A DNA stretch of 64,000 nt from Firmicutes bacterium TM09-10 (GTDB taxonomy: Bacteria > Bacillota > Clostridia > Lachnospirales > Lachnospiraceae). Positions within the stretch are counted from its first letter, which is position 1; every line of letters begins with the position of its first letter. The notes beneath the pieces were generated by a model. It worked only from the letters and a program-made list of their open reading frames with translations. It was not told the origin of the DNA and did no database searches. Of the stretch, positions 1 to 8,321 are shown piece after piece. The position numbers and the translations under genes were made by a program. The stretch covers positions 25,368-89,367 of the forward strand of contig QUKC01000004.1 of NCBI GenBank assembly GCA_003481005.1. The letters run 5' to 3'.

Positions 1-1
1 G

Positions 2-838
2 AAAGAAGTAAAGGCAGCCATTGCGGACGGAACAGAAATTTCCTGCAGCGTGAAGCTGACCAATACCGACCGTACCTTCGGCACACTTCTGGGCGCAGAA
101 ATCACAAGACAGCATCCGGAAGGGCTGCCCGAGGATACCATCACGATTCACTGTGAAGGCGCAGGCGGACAGAGCTTCGGTGCATTTTTGCCAAAAGGTC
201 TGACCTTATCGCTGTGCGGTGACAGCAACGACTATTTCGGCAAGGGACTTTCCGGCGGCAAGCTGGCAGTCTTTGCACAGGAAAAAGCGAAATTTAAACC
301 GGAAGAAAATATTATTATCGGCAACGTTGCCCTTTACGGCGCAACAAGCGGGGAAGCTTATATCGCAGGTGTGGCAGGAGAACGGTTCTGCGTCCGCAAT
401 TCCGGTGCAACGGCTGTTGTAGAAGGCGTCGGAGAGCATGGCTGCGAGTATATGACTGGTGGTCATGTGGTTGTACTGGGACCTACCGGCAAAAACTTTG
501 CGGCAGGTATGAGCGGCGGCATCGCTTATGTACTGGATGAAGAAAGCTGTCTGTATAAAAACCTGAACAAGGAAATGGTACTCATGGAGAAGGTGGAGAC
601 CAAGTTTGACCAGGAGGAGCTCCGTGCCATGATCGAGGCGCATGTGCGCAATACCGGTTCCAAAAAGGGACAGGAGGTACTGGATCACTTTAAAGAGTAT
701 CTGCCGAAGTTCAAAAAGATTATTCCTGGAGATTACAAGCGGATGCTGCAGCTGTCCTCCCAGTTTGAGGAACAGGGCATGAGCCGCCAGGAAGCGCAGA
801 TTGAGGCATTCTATGCGAGTGTCGGCAGCAGAGCGTAA
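2..838 (+). CDS. gltB: Glutamate synthase large subunit, C-terminal part (5' end outside window)
   Basis: This is the C-terminal 278 residues of NADPH-dependent glutamate synthase alpha subunit (GOGAT), which makes two glutamates from glutamine and 2-oxoglutarate with GltD. The frame is open from base 2, so the GTG at 50 is internal and the gene continues upstream of the window. The residues form the GXGXG right-handed beta-helix domain: repeated Gly-Gly turns such as GKGLSGGKLAVFA, YGATSGEAYIAG and GKNFAAGMSGGIAYVLDE are visible. In the family this domain is the structural C-terminal end. The stop lies 15 bases before gltD, behind which a strong ribosome site sits, so the two subunits are co-transcribed. 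Identification is firm; only completeness is unknown. Confidence 0.95.
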   Translation, partial: KEVKAAIADGTEISCSVKLTNTDRTFGTLLGAEITRQHPEGLPEDTITIHCEGAGGQSFGAFLPKGLTLSLCGDSNDYFGKGLSGGKLAVFAQEKAKFKPEENIIIGNVALYGATSGEAYIAGVAGERFCVRNSGATAVVEGVGEHGCEYMTGGHVVVLGPTGKNFAAGMSGGIAYVLDEESCLYKNLNKEMVLMEKVETKFDQEELRAMIEAHVRNTGSKKGQEVLDHFKEYLPKFKKIIPGDYKRMLQLSSQFEEQGMSRQEAQIEAFYASVGSRA

Positions 839-853
839 CGGGAGGAAACAGTC

Positions 854-2338
854 ATGGGGAAACCTACAGGTTTTTTGGAATATGAGCGTAAAGACGGACC
901 GGTGACGGCTCCAAAGGAAAGAATCAAAAGTTTTAAGGAATTTCACGGACAGCTGCCGGAAGAGGAGCAGCGTCTGCAGGGAGCGCGCTGCATGGAATGC
1001 GGCGTTCCCTTCTGCCAGGCGGGTACAATGATTGCCGGAATGGCTTCGGGATGCCCGCTGCATAATCTGGTGCCGGAGGTCAACGATCTGGTCTGGCACG
1101 GCAACTGGGAACAGGCTTATGTCCGTTTGTCAAAGACTCACTGCTTCCCGGAATTTACTTCCAGGGTCTGCCCTGCACTGTGTGAGGCGGCCTGTACCTG
1201 CGGGCTGCACGCAAAACCGGTTTCCACGAAGGAAAATGAACGTGCGGTCATTGAATATGCTTACGCGAATGGTCTGGTAAAAGGCGAAGAACCAAAGGTA
1301 CGCACCGGAAAGAAGGTCGCGGTCATCGGCAGCGGTCCGGCCGGATTGTCTGCAGCCTGGAACCTGAACAAACGCGGACACAGCGTAACGGTCTATGAAC
1401 GTCATGACAGAGTCGGCGGTCTGCTGCGCTACGGCATTCCGAATATGAAGCTGGACAAGAGCATCATCGACAGAAGGATCGAAGTCATGAAGGCTGCCGG
1501 CATCAAGTTTATCTGCAATGCAGACGTTGGAAAAGATATTTCCGGCAAGGAACTGGAAAAAGAATACGACCGCGTGATTCTTTGCGGCGGGGCATCCCAT
1601 CCAAGAGATATCCATGTGCCCGGCAGGGATGCAAAAGGCATCTGGTTTGCGGTGGATTTTCTGGGAACTGTAACAAAGCAGCTTCTGGATACGAATTTTG
1701 AAAAAGTGCCCTATGAGCTGGCAAAAGGAAAAAATGTGCTGGTAATTGGCGGCGGAGATACCGGAAATGACTGTGTCGGAACTTCGATTCGGCTGGGTGC
1801 GGCAAGCGTGATACAGCTGGAGATGATGCCGAAAGCGCCGGAGTGTCGGGCAGCATCCAATCCCTGGCCGGAATGGCCGAAGGTCTTAAAGACCGATTAC
1901 GGTCAGGAAGAAGCAATCGATGTATTCGGCCATGATCCGAGAGTTTACCAGACAACAGTAACAGAATTTAAAAAGAAAAAAGACGGAACCGTATGCAGTG
2001 CGGTGCTGGTAAGCCTTGAGCCGAAGAAGGATGAAAAGACCGGACGGCTTTCGATGGTTCCCATCGAGGGCACACAGAAGGAAATTCCGGTGGATCTGGT
2101 GCTGATTGCAGCCGGATTTTTAGGCAGTGAGGGTTACGTTGCAGAGAGTTTTGGTGTAAAATTAAATGCGAGAACCAATGTGGAAACCGTAAACGGCTCT
2201 TACCGCACCGGAAAAGAGAAGATTTTCACTGCGGGAGATATGCACAGAGGTCAGTCACTGGTCGTATGGGCGATTGCCGAAGGCAGGGAAGCCGCAAAGG
2301 AAGTGGACAAGTCGTTGATGGGATACACCTACGAGTGA
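854..2338 (+). CDS. gltD: Glutamate synthase small subunit (NADPH-dependent, FAD and Fe-S protein)
   Basis: GltD oxidises NADPH and passes electrons through FAD and iron-sulfur clusters to the large subunit. At 494 residues it has the usual length. The N-terminal ferredoxin-like part carries Cys46, Cys49 and Cys54 (CMECGVPFC), Cys67, and a second group around residues 106-116 (CPALCEAACTC), as expected for two 4Fe-4S clusters. An FAD dinucleotide fold follows (GSGPAG, residues 159-164), then a second fold for NADPH (GGGDTGND, about 299-306). The C-terminus has the flavoprotein motif TAGDMHRGQSLVVWAI. The start is supported by GGGAGGAAA 12 bases upstream. It follows gltB directly, so stoichiometric expression is expected. 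An alternative would be an NfnB-like electron-bifurcating subunit, but the gltB neighbour argues for GltD. Confidence 0.96.
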   Translation: MGKPTGFLEYERKDGPVTAPKERIKSFKEFHGQLPEEEQRLQGARCMECGVPFCQAGTMIAGMASGCPLHNLVPEVNDLVWHGNWEQAYVRLSKTHCFPEFTSRVCPALCEAACTCGLHAKPVSTKENERAVIEYAYANGLVKGEEPKVRTGKKVAVIGSGPAGLSAAWNLNKRGHSVTVYERHDRVGGLLRYGIPNMKLDKSIIDRRIEVMKAAGIKFICNADVGKDISGKELEKEYDRVILCGGASHPRDIHVPGRDAKGIWFAVDFLGTVTKQLLDTNFEKVPYELAKGKNVLVIGGGDTGNDCVGTSIRLGAASVIQLEMMPKAPECRAASNPWPEWPKVLKTDYGQEEAIDVFGHDPRVYQTTVTEFKKKKDGTVCSAVLVSLEPKKDEKTGRLSMVPIEGTQKEIPVDLVLIAAGFLGSEGYVAESFGVKLNARTNVETVNGSYRTGKEKIFTAGDMHRGQSLVVWAIAEGREAAKEVDKSLMGYTYE

Positions 2339-2350
2339 CATCACACCGGA

Positions 2351-2405
2351 TCTCCAGTCCAAAAGCCGACCGTGCTTGCACGAAGAAGGCTATGAGGGCT
2401 GGAGA
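2351..2405 (+). repeat. Imperfect palindrome with GTGCTTGCAC loop (repeat family D)
   Basis: The arms TCTCCAGTCC (2351-2360) and GGGCTGGAGA (2396-2405) pair over 10 bases with one G-U. Inside, AGCC pairs with GGCT and CGTGC-TT-GCACG forms the tip. The tip CCGTGCTTGCACG recurs in the two large hairpins near 15.38 and 15.53 kb, which suggests a dispersed palindromic repeat. There is no T-tract, so it is not a standard terminator. It sits between gltD and glnA. Confidence 0.6.
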
Positions 2406-2450
2406 CCCGCCGAAGCATTCGAAAATTCACAACAACAATTCAGGGAACAG

Positions 2451-2467
2451 GCGGACAGACTGTCCGC
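2451..2467 (+). promoter_or_regulatory. Perfect short hairpin just upstream of the glnA ribosome site
   Basis: GCGGACA-GAC-TGTCCGC is a perfect 7-bp stem ending 18 bases before the glnA start codon and directly before the AGAGGAGAG ribosome site. A hairpin here could modulate glnA translation or be one arm of a leader structure recognised by the ANTAR protein encoded downstream. The loop is not the hexanucleotide loop typical of ANTAR targets, so that link is speculative. Confidence 0.4.
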
Positions 2468-2485
2468 TAAAGAGGAGAGAGAAGC

Positions 2486-3811
2486 ATGAAAACCAGAGAA
2501 GAAATTCTGCAAATGGTAGAGAATGAAGACGTTGAATTCATTCGTCTGCAGTTTACAGACATGTTCGGCACGCTCAAAAACGTTGCCGTGACCGCTACCC
2601 AGCTGCAGTACATGAAAGACAACCGCTATCTGATTGATGGTTCCTGCATGTACGGAGAATTGAGAAACGGGGAAGAGGATATGTATCTGTGCCCGGATTT
2701 GGATACCTTTGTAATTCTGCCATGGAGACCGCAGCAGGGAAAAGTTGCAAGACTTTTGTGTGATGTCTGCAGGGCAGATGGAACACCGCTTGCGGTCAGC
2801 CCGAGAGAAATCCTGAAAAAGACGATGGAAAAGGTTGAAAAGGAAGGATATACGTTTCAGATTGATCCGGAATGTGAATTTTTCCTGTTTCACGAGGATG
2901 AAAACGGCGTGCCGACAACCGTAACTCATGAAAAGGCCGGATATATGGATATCAGCCCGCTGGATCTGGGAGAAAACGCCCGTCGTGATATGGTGATGAC
3001 GCTGGAGGATATGGGGTTTGAAATCGAATCCTCTCATCATGAAAAAGCGCCCGGGCAGCATGAAATAGACTTCCGATATGCGGGTGCGATGGAAACCGCG
3101 GATCGGATTGTGACGTTCAAGACGGCAGTGCGTTCCATTGCAAAGCGGTTTGGTCTGTATGCGACTTTTATGCCGAAGCCAAAGGCTGGTACGGCAGGTT
3201 CCGGCATGCATATCAATATTTCTCTGTTTCAGGACGGAAAAAATGTCTTCAGTGATCCGGAGGCAGAGGATGGTTTAAGTCAGGAAGCAAAATGGTTCAT
3301 GGGCGGTATTATGGCCCATGTCAAAGGTATGTGTGCTGTGACGAACCCTCTGGTCAACTCCTATAAGCGTCTGACCTCCGGCTGCGACGCGCCAAGAGAT
3401 ATCATCTGGACAACCAAAAACCATAATACCCTGCTTCGGATTCCCTTTATGCGGGGAGAGGATACCAGGATCGAGCTGCGTTTTCCCGATCCGTCTGCAA
3501 ATGCGTATTTGACGATTGCACTCTGTATGGCCGCAGGACTGGATGGAATCGCAAAGCATCTGGATCCCGGAGCGGAATCTGCACGACTGTTTGCAAGCAG
3601 AACGGAGGCAGAAAAGGCTGCAGCCGGTATCGATCATCTGCCGGATACGCTGCGTGAAGCAGTTGCGTTCATGGAAGAGGATTCTTTTGTAAAAATGGTT
3701 CTCGGACAGGAGTTCGTGGATCTTTATGTAGAAGCAAAAAAAGCTGAGTGGAATGAGTACATGTCCCAGGTATCCGAATGGGAAGTAGATAAATATCTGT
3801 ATCGCACTTAA
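2486..3811 (+). CDS. glnA: Glutamine synthetase type I (GSI-alpha-like)
   Basis: It condenses glutamate and ammonia to glutamine with ATP and pairs with gltBD as the GS-GOGAT cycle. The 441 residues match the shorter GSI-alpha form. Metal-binding glutamates lie in PECEFF (about 131) and SSHHEKAPGQHE (about 186-193), and the ATP signature GSGMHINIS is at 238-246. No adenylylation-site tyrosine segment is visible, as expected for GSI-alpha. Arg60 in GELRNGEEDMYL matches the feedback-inhibition arginine of Bacillus GlnA. Oddities: the flap reads SGCDAP rather than the common GYEAP, and the following NRSPLIR segment reads NHNTLLR. It shares a 12-base gap with the ANTAR gene, so both are probably one transcript. 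Confidence 0.93.
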   Translation: MKTREEILQMVENEDVEFIRLQFTDMFGTLKNVAVTATQLQYMKDNRYLIDGSCMYGELRNGEEDMYLCPDLDTFVILPWRPQQGKVARLLCDVCRADGTPLAVSPREILKKTMEKVEKEGYTFQIDPECEFFLFHEDENGVPTTVTHEKAGYMDISPLDLGENARRDMVMTLEDMGFEIESSHHEKAPGQHEIDFRYAGAMETADRIVTFKTAVRSIAKRFGLYATFMPKPKAGTAGSGMHINISLFQDGKNVFSDPEAEDGLSQEAKWFMGGIMAHVKGMCAVTNPLVNSYKRLTSGCDAPRDIIWTTKNHNTLLRIPFMRGEDTRIELRFPDPSANAYLTIALCMAAGLDGIAKHLDPGAESARLFASRTEAEKAAAGIDHLPDTLREAVAFMEEDSFVKMVLGQEFVDLYVEAKKAEWNEYMSQVSEWEVDKYLYRT

Positions 3812-3823
3812 AGGAGTGACAGG

Positions 3824-4372
3824 ATGAGCAGCATCATAATTGTTTTGCCGAAGCTCGAGGACGCAAAACATATCAAAGACATCCTCGCCCGGCGGGGACT
3901 GACGGCTGCTGCACTCTGCACAACAGCTTCCATGGCGCTTTCGCAGGTACATCAGCTTGACAGCGGTGTCGTGATCTGCAGTTATCGGATCAGGGACATG
4001 CACTATACACAGCTGGCGGAATATCTGCCCGATTATTTTGATATGCTGTTGCTTGCTTCTACGTCGGAACTGGAAAGTGCACCGCACGATATGGTGACAT
4101 TGACATATCCGATTCGTCCAAACGATCTTGCCAGTACTGTGGAGATGATGCTGGCACAGCTGGACAGACGGTTAAAGAAGCGCAAAAGCCAGCCGAAAAA
4201 GAGAACGGAACAGGAACAGAACTATATTAACAATGCAAAATGGTTGCTGATGGAAAGAAATCATATGACAGAGCAGGAGGCGTTCCGCTATATTCAGAAA
4301 AGCAGCATGGATTCCGGCACGAACATGGTTGAAACCGCGCAGATGATTTTGCTGCTGATTTATGACGGATGA
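3824..4372 (+). CDS. ANTAR-domain RNA-binding regulator with a degenerate receiver domain
   Basis: 182 residues. Residues 1-115 resemble a response-regulator receiver fold but lack the phosphorylated Asp (the strand reads [10 protein letters not shown]) and the conserved Lys (YPIRP), so it is a pseudo-receiver as in AmiR or NasT. A basic linker ([10 protein letters not shown]) leads to the three-helix ANTAR domain at about 128-180 ([32 protein letters not shown]). ANTAR domains bind paired RNA hairpins and prevent termination in leaders of nitrogen genes. Placement directly after glnA suggests control of nitrogen-assimilation transcripts. What signal it senses is not visible. The start has AAAGGAGTGACAGG upstream. 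Confidence 0.85.
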   Translation: MSSIIIVLPKLEDAKHIKDILARRGLTAAALCTTASMALSQVHQLDSGVVICSYRIRDMHYTQLAEYLPDYFDMLLLASTSELESAPHDMVTLTYPIRPNDLASTVEMMLAQLDRRLKKRKSQPKKRTEQEQNYINNAKWLLMERNHMTEQEAFRYIQKSSMDSGTNMVETAQMILLLIYDG

Positions 4373-4383
4373 GGAAAAAGAAC

Positions 4384-5607
4384 ATGTTTACAATCAATGA
4401 AAATTACTTAAAGCTGCAGGGAAGCTATCTTTTTTCCACGGTAGCAAAAAAGGTGGCTGCCTACAAAAGCATGCATCCGGACAAAACAGTCATCAGTCTC
4501 GGGATCGGAGATGTGACGCTGCCGCTTGCACCTGCGATTATCGAGGCGCTGCAGAAAGCGGTTGCCGAGATGGGCACAAAGGAAGGCTTTCATGGCTATG
4601 CGCCGGAGCGGGGCTATGATTTTTTATTAAACGCGATTGCAAAAGAGGATTTTGCAGCACGGGGCTGCGAGATTTCTCCGGATGAGATTTTTGTATCGGA
4701 CGGTGCAAAGTGTGATGTCGGAAATATTCAGGAGATTTTTGGAACCGATAATCTTGTTGCGGTCTGCGATCCGGTTTATCCGGTCTATGTGGATACGAAT
4801 GTCATGGCAGGCAGAACCGGTGTATATGACAAAGAGCTGGGCACATATGAGGGACTGGTATACATGCCCTGTACCCGGGAAAACGGCTTTGCACCGAAGC
4901 TTCCTGATAAGACACCGGATCTGATCTACCTGTGCTTTCCCAATAATCCGACTGGTGCGGCAATTACAAAGGAAGCACTGCAGAAATGGGTCGATTATGC
5001 AAATGAAATTCATGCGGTCCTTCTTTTTGATGCGGCATATGAAGCCTATATCACGGAAGAGAATATCCCGCACAGCATCTATGAGTGTGAGGGAGCAAAG
5101 ACCTGTGCCATCGAGATGCGCAGCTTTTCCAAAAACGCGGGCTTTACCGGACTGCGTCTCGGTTACACGGTTGTTCCCAGGGAACTTGTCAGCAATGGTG
5201 TGTCCTTAAACGACTTATGGCTTCGACGTCACGGCACGAAATACAACGGCGCGCCTTATATCGTTCAGCGCGCAGGTGAGGCGGTTTATTCGGAAGCAGG
5301 AAAGGCGCAGATCAAGGAGCAGATTGCCTACTACATGGAAAATGCCCGCCAGATACGCGAGGGCTTAATTGCAGCGGGTTATCAGGCCTTTGGCGGCGTC
5401 AATTCTCCCTATGTCTGGTTAAAAACCCCGGACAACCTGACCTCCTGGGAGTTCTTTGATAAGCTTTTAAATGAAGCACAGGTAGTCGGTACGCCCGGCT
5501 CAGGATTCGGCGCAAGCGGCGAAGGGTATTTCCGCCTGACCGGCTTCGGAACACATGAAAATACAAAAGAAGCGATCAAACGGATTCAGGCTTTGAAGAC
5601 GAAATAA
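4384..5607 (+). CDS. dapL: LL-diaminopimelate aminotransferase
   Basis: This PLP-dependent class I/II aminotransferase makes LL-diaminopimelate directly from tetrahydrodipicolinate, bypassing the succinylase/acetylase routes for lysine and peptidoglycan. I place the start at the second ATG (4384): the protein then begins [18 protein letters not shown], the usual DapL N-terminus, with TGAGG nine bases upstream; the ATG at 4369 lies inside that ribosome site. Length is 407 residues, normal for DapL. Motifs include [23 protein letters not shown] and the PLP lysine in [12 protein letters not shown]. It follows the ANTAR gene with only an 11-base gap, so it may share the glnA transcript, and a terminator-like hairpin follows at 5650. 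Confidence 0.95.
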   Translation: MFTINENYLKLQGSYLFSTVAKKVAAYKSMHPDKTVISLGIGDVTLPLAPAIIEALQKAVAEMGTKEGFHGYAPERGYDFLLNAIAKEDFAARGCEISPDEIFVSDGAKCDVGNIQEIFGTDNLVAVCDPVYPVYVDTNVMAGRTGVYDKELGTYEGLVYMPCTRENGFAPKLPDKTPDLIYLCFPNNPTGAAITKEALQKWVDYANEIHAVLLFDAAYEAYITEENIPHSIYECEGAKTCAIEMRSFSKNAGFTGLRLGYTVVPRELVSNGVSLNDLWLRRHGTKYNGAPYIVQRAGEAVYSEAGKAQIKEQIAYYMENARQIREGLIAAGYQAFGGVNSPYVWLKTPDNLTSWEFFDKLLNEAQVVGTPGSGFGASGEGYFRLTGFGTHENTKEAIKRIQALKTK

Positions 5608-5649
5608 GGATTCAGCTTTTGATCCAGAGAAAAGAAATAAAAAACAACA

Positions 5650-5674
5650 GAATGTGCCAAGGCACATTCTTTTT
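5650..5674 (+). terminator. Hairpin terminator after dapL (member of repeat family C)
   Basis: GAATGTGCC-AA-GGCACATTC forms a 9-bp perfect stem (5650-5658 with 5661-5669) followed by TTTTT. The stem and the next 15 bases (CATCGTATAG) are nearly identical to the end of the 129-bp tandem units at 63.75-64.0 kb, so this terminator is also a dispersed repeat. Because it is symmetric it may serve both dapL and the convergent AraC gene. Confidence 0.8.
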
Positions 5675-5692
5675 CATCGTATAGAAACGCAT

Positions 5693-6547
5693 TTATTTCG
5701 CAGTTGTCTCGTCCTGCCGGCTTGCCCTGCGAAATGCGCTGGGGGACATTCCTGACAGCTTTTTAAAGGTCTGGGAAAAATAGCTGGAAGAGGAAAAACC
5801 GCAGGAGCGGCTGATGACGGAGAGGGAAAAGTCTGTTGTGGAAAGCAGGGTTTTCGCTTTTTCGACGCGGGCGCGCATCAGATAGTTGATCGGAGAAATG
5901 CCGTACACGTTGGAAAATGCATGCACCAGATAATATTTGTTGACATGCGAAAACTGCGCCAGCTGCTCCAACGAAATATCCTCACTGCAGTTTGCGTCGA
6001 TATAGCGCCGGACAGATTCACACAGGTGAGAGAATTTTTTATTGGTTGGCGTCAGGATGGTCTTAAAGTTTGTCTGTCTGCCAAACAGCACGATCAGGAT
6101 TTCCATCAGATCCTGACAGACTGCCTCATAGCCGGGCGCACGGGTTTCAATTTCCCGGAGCATCATTTTCAGGTAAAAGTTCATCGTTTCTTTGATCTCC
6201 CGAAAGCTGACGATGCAGAAATTTTCCCCTTCATTTGCGACGGACAGCTCCAGGTTTTCAATCCCCAGGACGATATATTTAAGCGGATTTGCATGAAAGC
6301 CAAGCTCTGTATGGGAAACGTTTGGATTGATAATGACGAGATCGTTTGCGGATACTGGGAAAATCCGATCCTCCACCTGAAACTGACCGACGCCGTCTAA
6401 AACATAGAACAGCTCAGAACAGTAATGTGTGTGGGGCGTGGAGATCCAGTCTCCGCCGTAGGTAGAGGAAGAGACATAAAGAAGCTTCGCTTTATCTTTC
6501 ATGAAATAATCTTTTGGAATACTCAGATCATGCCGGCTATTACCCAT
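5693..6547 (-). CDS. AraC-family transcriptional regulator (cupin sensor plus AraC HTH)
   Basis: A 284-residue regulator. The N-terminal half is a cupin-like sugar-sensing barrel (THYCSELFYVLDGVGQF, VSANDLVIINPNVSHTEL); the C-terminal 100 residues are a double helix-turn-helix (ISLEQLAQFSHVNKYYLVHAF and FSLSVISRSCGFSSSSYFSQ) with the AraC signature around SSYFSQTFKKLSGMSPSAFR. The start is at 6547, where AGGAGG lies 10 bases upstream; the longer frame to 6595 would begin with an implausible hydrophobic stretch. It diverges from the glycan operon at 6950 and is likely its ligand-responsive activator. Two direct repeats directly upstream may be its own operator. Confidence 0.92.
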   Translation of the reverse strand: MGNSRHDLSIPKDYFMKDKAKLLYVSSSTYGGDWISTPHTHYCSELFYVLDGVGQFQVEDRIFPVSANDLVIINPNVSHTELGFHANPLKYIVLGIENLELSVANEGENFCIVSFREIKETMNFYLKMMLREIETRAPGYEAVCQDLMEILIVLFGRQTNFKTILTPTNKKFSHLCESVRRYIDANCSEDISLEQLAQFSHVNKYYLVHAFSNVYGISPINYLMRARVEKAKTLLSTTDFSLSVISRSCGFSSSSYFSQTFKKLSGMSPSAFRRASRQDETTAK

Positions 6548-6561
6548 CGAAAAATATCCTC

Positions 6562-6592
6562 CTATCAGAACAAATAAAACTGTCAGAACAAA
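6562..6592 (-). promoter_or_regulatory. Direct repeats upstream of the AraC gene, candidate operator
   Basis: CTATCAGAACAAA (6562-6574) and CTGTCAGAACAAA (6580-6592) differ by one base and have an 18-base period. AraC-family proteins typically bind tandem direct repeats, so this is a candidate autoregulatory or activator site. The repeat lies between the AraC gene's ribosome site and the family A palindrome. Confidence 0.5.
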
Positions 6593-6625
6593 CAATAGAA
6601 TGCACGCTCTGCGAGCATTCTATTG
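6593..6625 (+). repeat. Family A palindrome, copy 1
   Basis: A 33-base near-perfect palindrome: CAATAGAATGC pairs with GCATTCTATTG, and the centre forms CGC-TCT-GCG. It is followed by TCATGAAT. The same sequence occurs at 16767, 18290 and 60165. It has no T-tract. This copy sits between the divergent AraC gene and the sugar-transport operon. Confidence 0.85.
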
Positions 6626-6683
6626 TCATGAATAAAAAAGGAAATCCTGATTTCATTATACTATAGAATGTATGGAAACCGGT

Positions 6684-6725
6684 ACAATATATTGTTCTAA
6701 AATATCAAAATATTGCGCAGCAATA
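6684..6725 (+). promoter_or_regulatory. Two palindromes in the AraC/ABC-transporter intergenic region
   Basis: ACAATATATTGT (6684-6695) is a perfect 12-base palindrome, and TATTGC-GCA-GCAATA (6711-6725) is an inverted repeat with a 3-base spacer. Both lie in a roughly 400-base, very AT-rich gap upstream of the operon promoter. They are candidate operators, for example for catabolite or AraC control. The rest of this gap shows only AT-rich sequence and the promoter at 6877. Confidence 0.35.
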
Positions 6726-6876
6726 AAAGAAAATATATGGAAAAATGATGTGCAACCTGTATGCTGAAAAAGCGTATTATAGAAAAAATATAAAAAATAT
6801 GACGAATGAAAAAGCTGAAAAATGCATTTTTTAATAAAAAACAGCAATATAATAATAAATAATAACAACATAGAAA

Positions 6877-6905
6877 TTGAATCCATGCACATAGACAGCT
6901 ATAAT
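6877..6905 (+). promoter_or_regulatory. Sigma-A promoter of the lacto-N-biose operon
   Basis: TTGAAT (6877-6882), a 17-base spacer and a consensus TATAAT (6900-6905) lie 44 bases before the start codon of the solute-binding protein. This is the best promoter in the intergenic region and would drive the whole operon to 13951. Confidence 0.75.
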
Positions 6906-6949
6906 GAATACATCAACAAGTGATGGAACGTTTACAAGGAGGAACGGGT

Positions 6950-8308
6950 ATGAAAAAGAAATTAGTAGGCGTGTTATTGACAGCAGCAATGGCTGTATCT
7001 GCACTGGCAGGCTGCGGCAGCAAGGAGGCAGCAGCACCTGCAGAAAGCAAGGCTGCAGAAGAAAAGACAGAAACTGTGCAGGAAGCGACAGAAGAAGCTG
7101 AGGCTGCAGAAGGGGAAGAAGTCCTGACCGTATGGTGCTGGGATCCTAACTTTAATGTATATGCGATGAAGCAGGCAGAAGCACTTTATCAGAAGGATCA
7201 TCCGAATTTCAAACTGGATATTCAGGAAAAGGTATATACCGATATTGAACAGAGTCTGATCACTGCAGCAGAAGCTGGAAACTACGATACTTTGCCGGAT
7301 ATCTTCCTGATGCAGGATTATTCCTTCCATAAAGATGTTGCAAACTATCCGGAGATCTTTACAGAGCTGACAGATTCCGGCATCGATTTCTCTCAGTTCT
7401 CCGGCGGTAAGCTTGCAGATTCTACCGTAGATGGCAAGCATTACGGAATTCCCTTTGATAACGGTGCAACGATCATGGCGATTCGCTCTGATATGGTAGA
7501 AAAAGCAGGACTGACTGTAGAAGATTTCAAGGATACTACATGGTCTGAATTTATGGAACTTGCAAAGAAGGTAGTGGATGCCAATGGCGTACCGATGCTG
7601 ACAAGCTCCGGCGGTTCGGAAATCGTAATTGAAATGTTGCAGTCCGCAGGTGCGTCTCCCATGCAGGACGGCGAAGTGAAGCTGGTAGATAATGCAGCAC
7701 TGAAGAAAGCAATCGAAGTATACAAACAGCTGATCGATGAAGGAATCATGGTAGATTACACAGACTGGGATCAGTACATCGCTTCCATGAACAAAGGCGA
7801 GGCTGCCGGTGTGATCCAGGGCTGCTGGATTATGTCCTCCATTCAGGCTGCTGAAGACCAGAGCGGCGAATGGGCGATCGTGAACATGCCTGCACTGGAC
7901 GAAATTGACGGCGCAACCAATTATGCAAACTGCGGCGGCGCAAGCTGGGCAGTATCCTCTAACTGCAAAAACACAGAGCTTGCATTTGACTTCTTAAATG
8001 CAACCTTTGGCAGCAGTGTAGACCTGTATGACGAGCTGCTTCCGAATGCAGGCGTGATCGCAAGCTACCTGCCTGCAGCAGCTTCTGATGCATATGGCGA
8101 AGCTTCTGAATTCTACGGCGGACAGGCTGTTTATAAGGATATCGTGGAATTTGCAGGAAAGGTTCCCGGAATCGATTACGGCGCATATTATTCTGATATC
8201 AGAAGCGCGCTGACTGATGCCATCACCAATGTCGTACAGAATGGTGCGGATGTTGAGACAGAAATCCAGAATGCACAGGATACGGTAGAATTTAACATCA
8301 GCGAATAA
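6950..8308 (+). CDS. ABC transporter sugar-binding lipoprotein (probable lacto-N-biose/galacto-N-biose importer)
   Basis: An extracellular family 1 solute-binding protein of 452 residues. The start at 6950 has AAGGAGG upstream and gives a lipoprotein signal MKKKLVGVLLTAAMAVSALAGC with lipidated Cys22, followed by an Ala/Glu-rich linker (about 24-62) and the periplasmic-binding fold (VLTVWCWDPNFNVYAMKQAE, GIPFDNGATIMAIRSDM). It delivers the ligand to the two permeases encoded next. No ATPase gene is present in the operon, so a shared MsmK-type ATPase elsewhere is expected. Substrate is inferred from the GH136 and GH112 genes downstream; the sequence alone indicates only an oligosaccharide binder. 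Confidence 0.88.
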   Translation: MKKKLVGVLLTAAMAVSALAGCGSKEAAAPAESKAAEEKTETVQEATEEAEAAEGEEVLTVWCWDPNFNVYAMKQAEALYQKDHPNFKLDIQEKVYTDIEQSLITAAEAGNYDTLPDIFLMQDYSFHKDVANYPEIFTELTDSGIDFSQFSGGKLADSTVDGKHYGIPFDNGATIMAIRSDMVEKAGLTVEDFKDTTWSEFMELAKKVVDANGVPMLTSSGGSEIVIEMLQSAGASPMQDGEVKLVDNAALKKAIEVYKQLIDEGIMVDYTDWDQYIASMNKGEAAGVIQGCWIMSSIQAAEDQSGEWAIVNMPALDEIDGATNYANCGGASWAVSSNCKNTELAFDFLNATFGSSVDLYDELLPNAGVIASYLPAAASDAYGEASEFYGGQAVYKDIVEFAGKVPGIDYGAYYSDIRSALTDAITNVVQNGADVETEIQNAQDTVEFNISE

Positions 8309-8321
8309 ACATATGAACCAG

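Noticed and set aside
206..1099. Long open frame on the minus strand opposite gltB/gltD
   Set aside because: It lies wholly antisense to clear genes, has no ribosome site and encodes Cys/His/Phe-rich sequence typical of the reverse frame.
2390..3211. Minus-strand frame of 273 codons opposite glnA
   Set aside because: Antisense to glutamine synthetase, with no recognisable domain or start signal.
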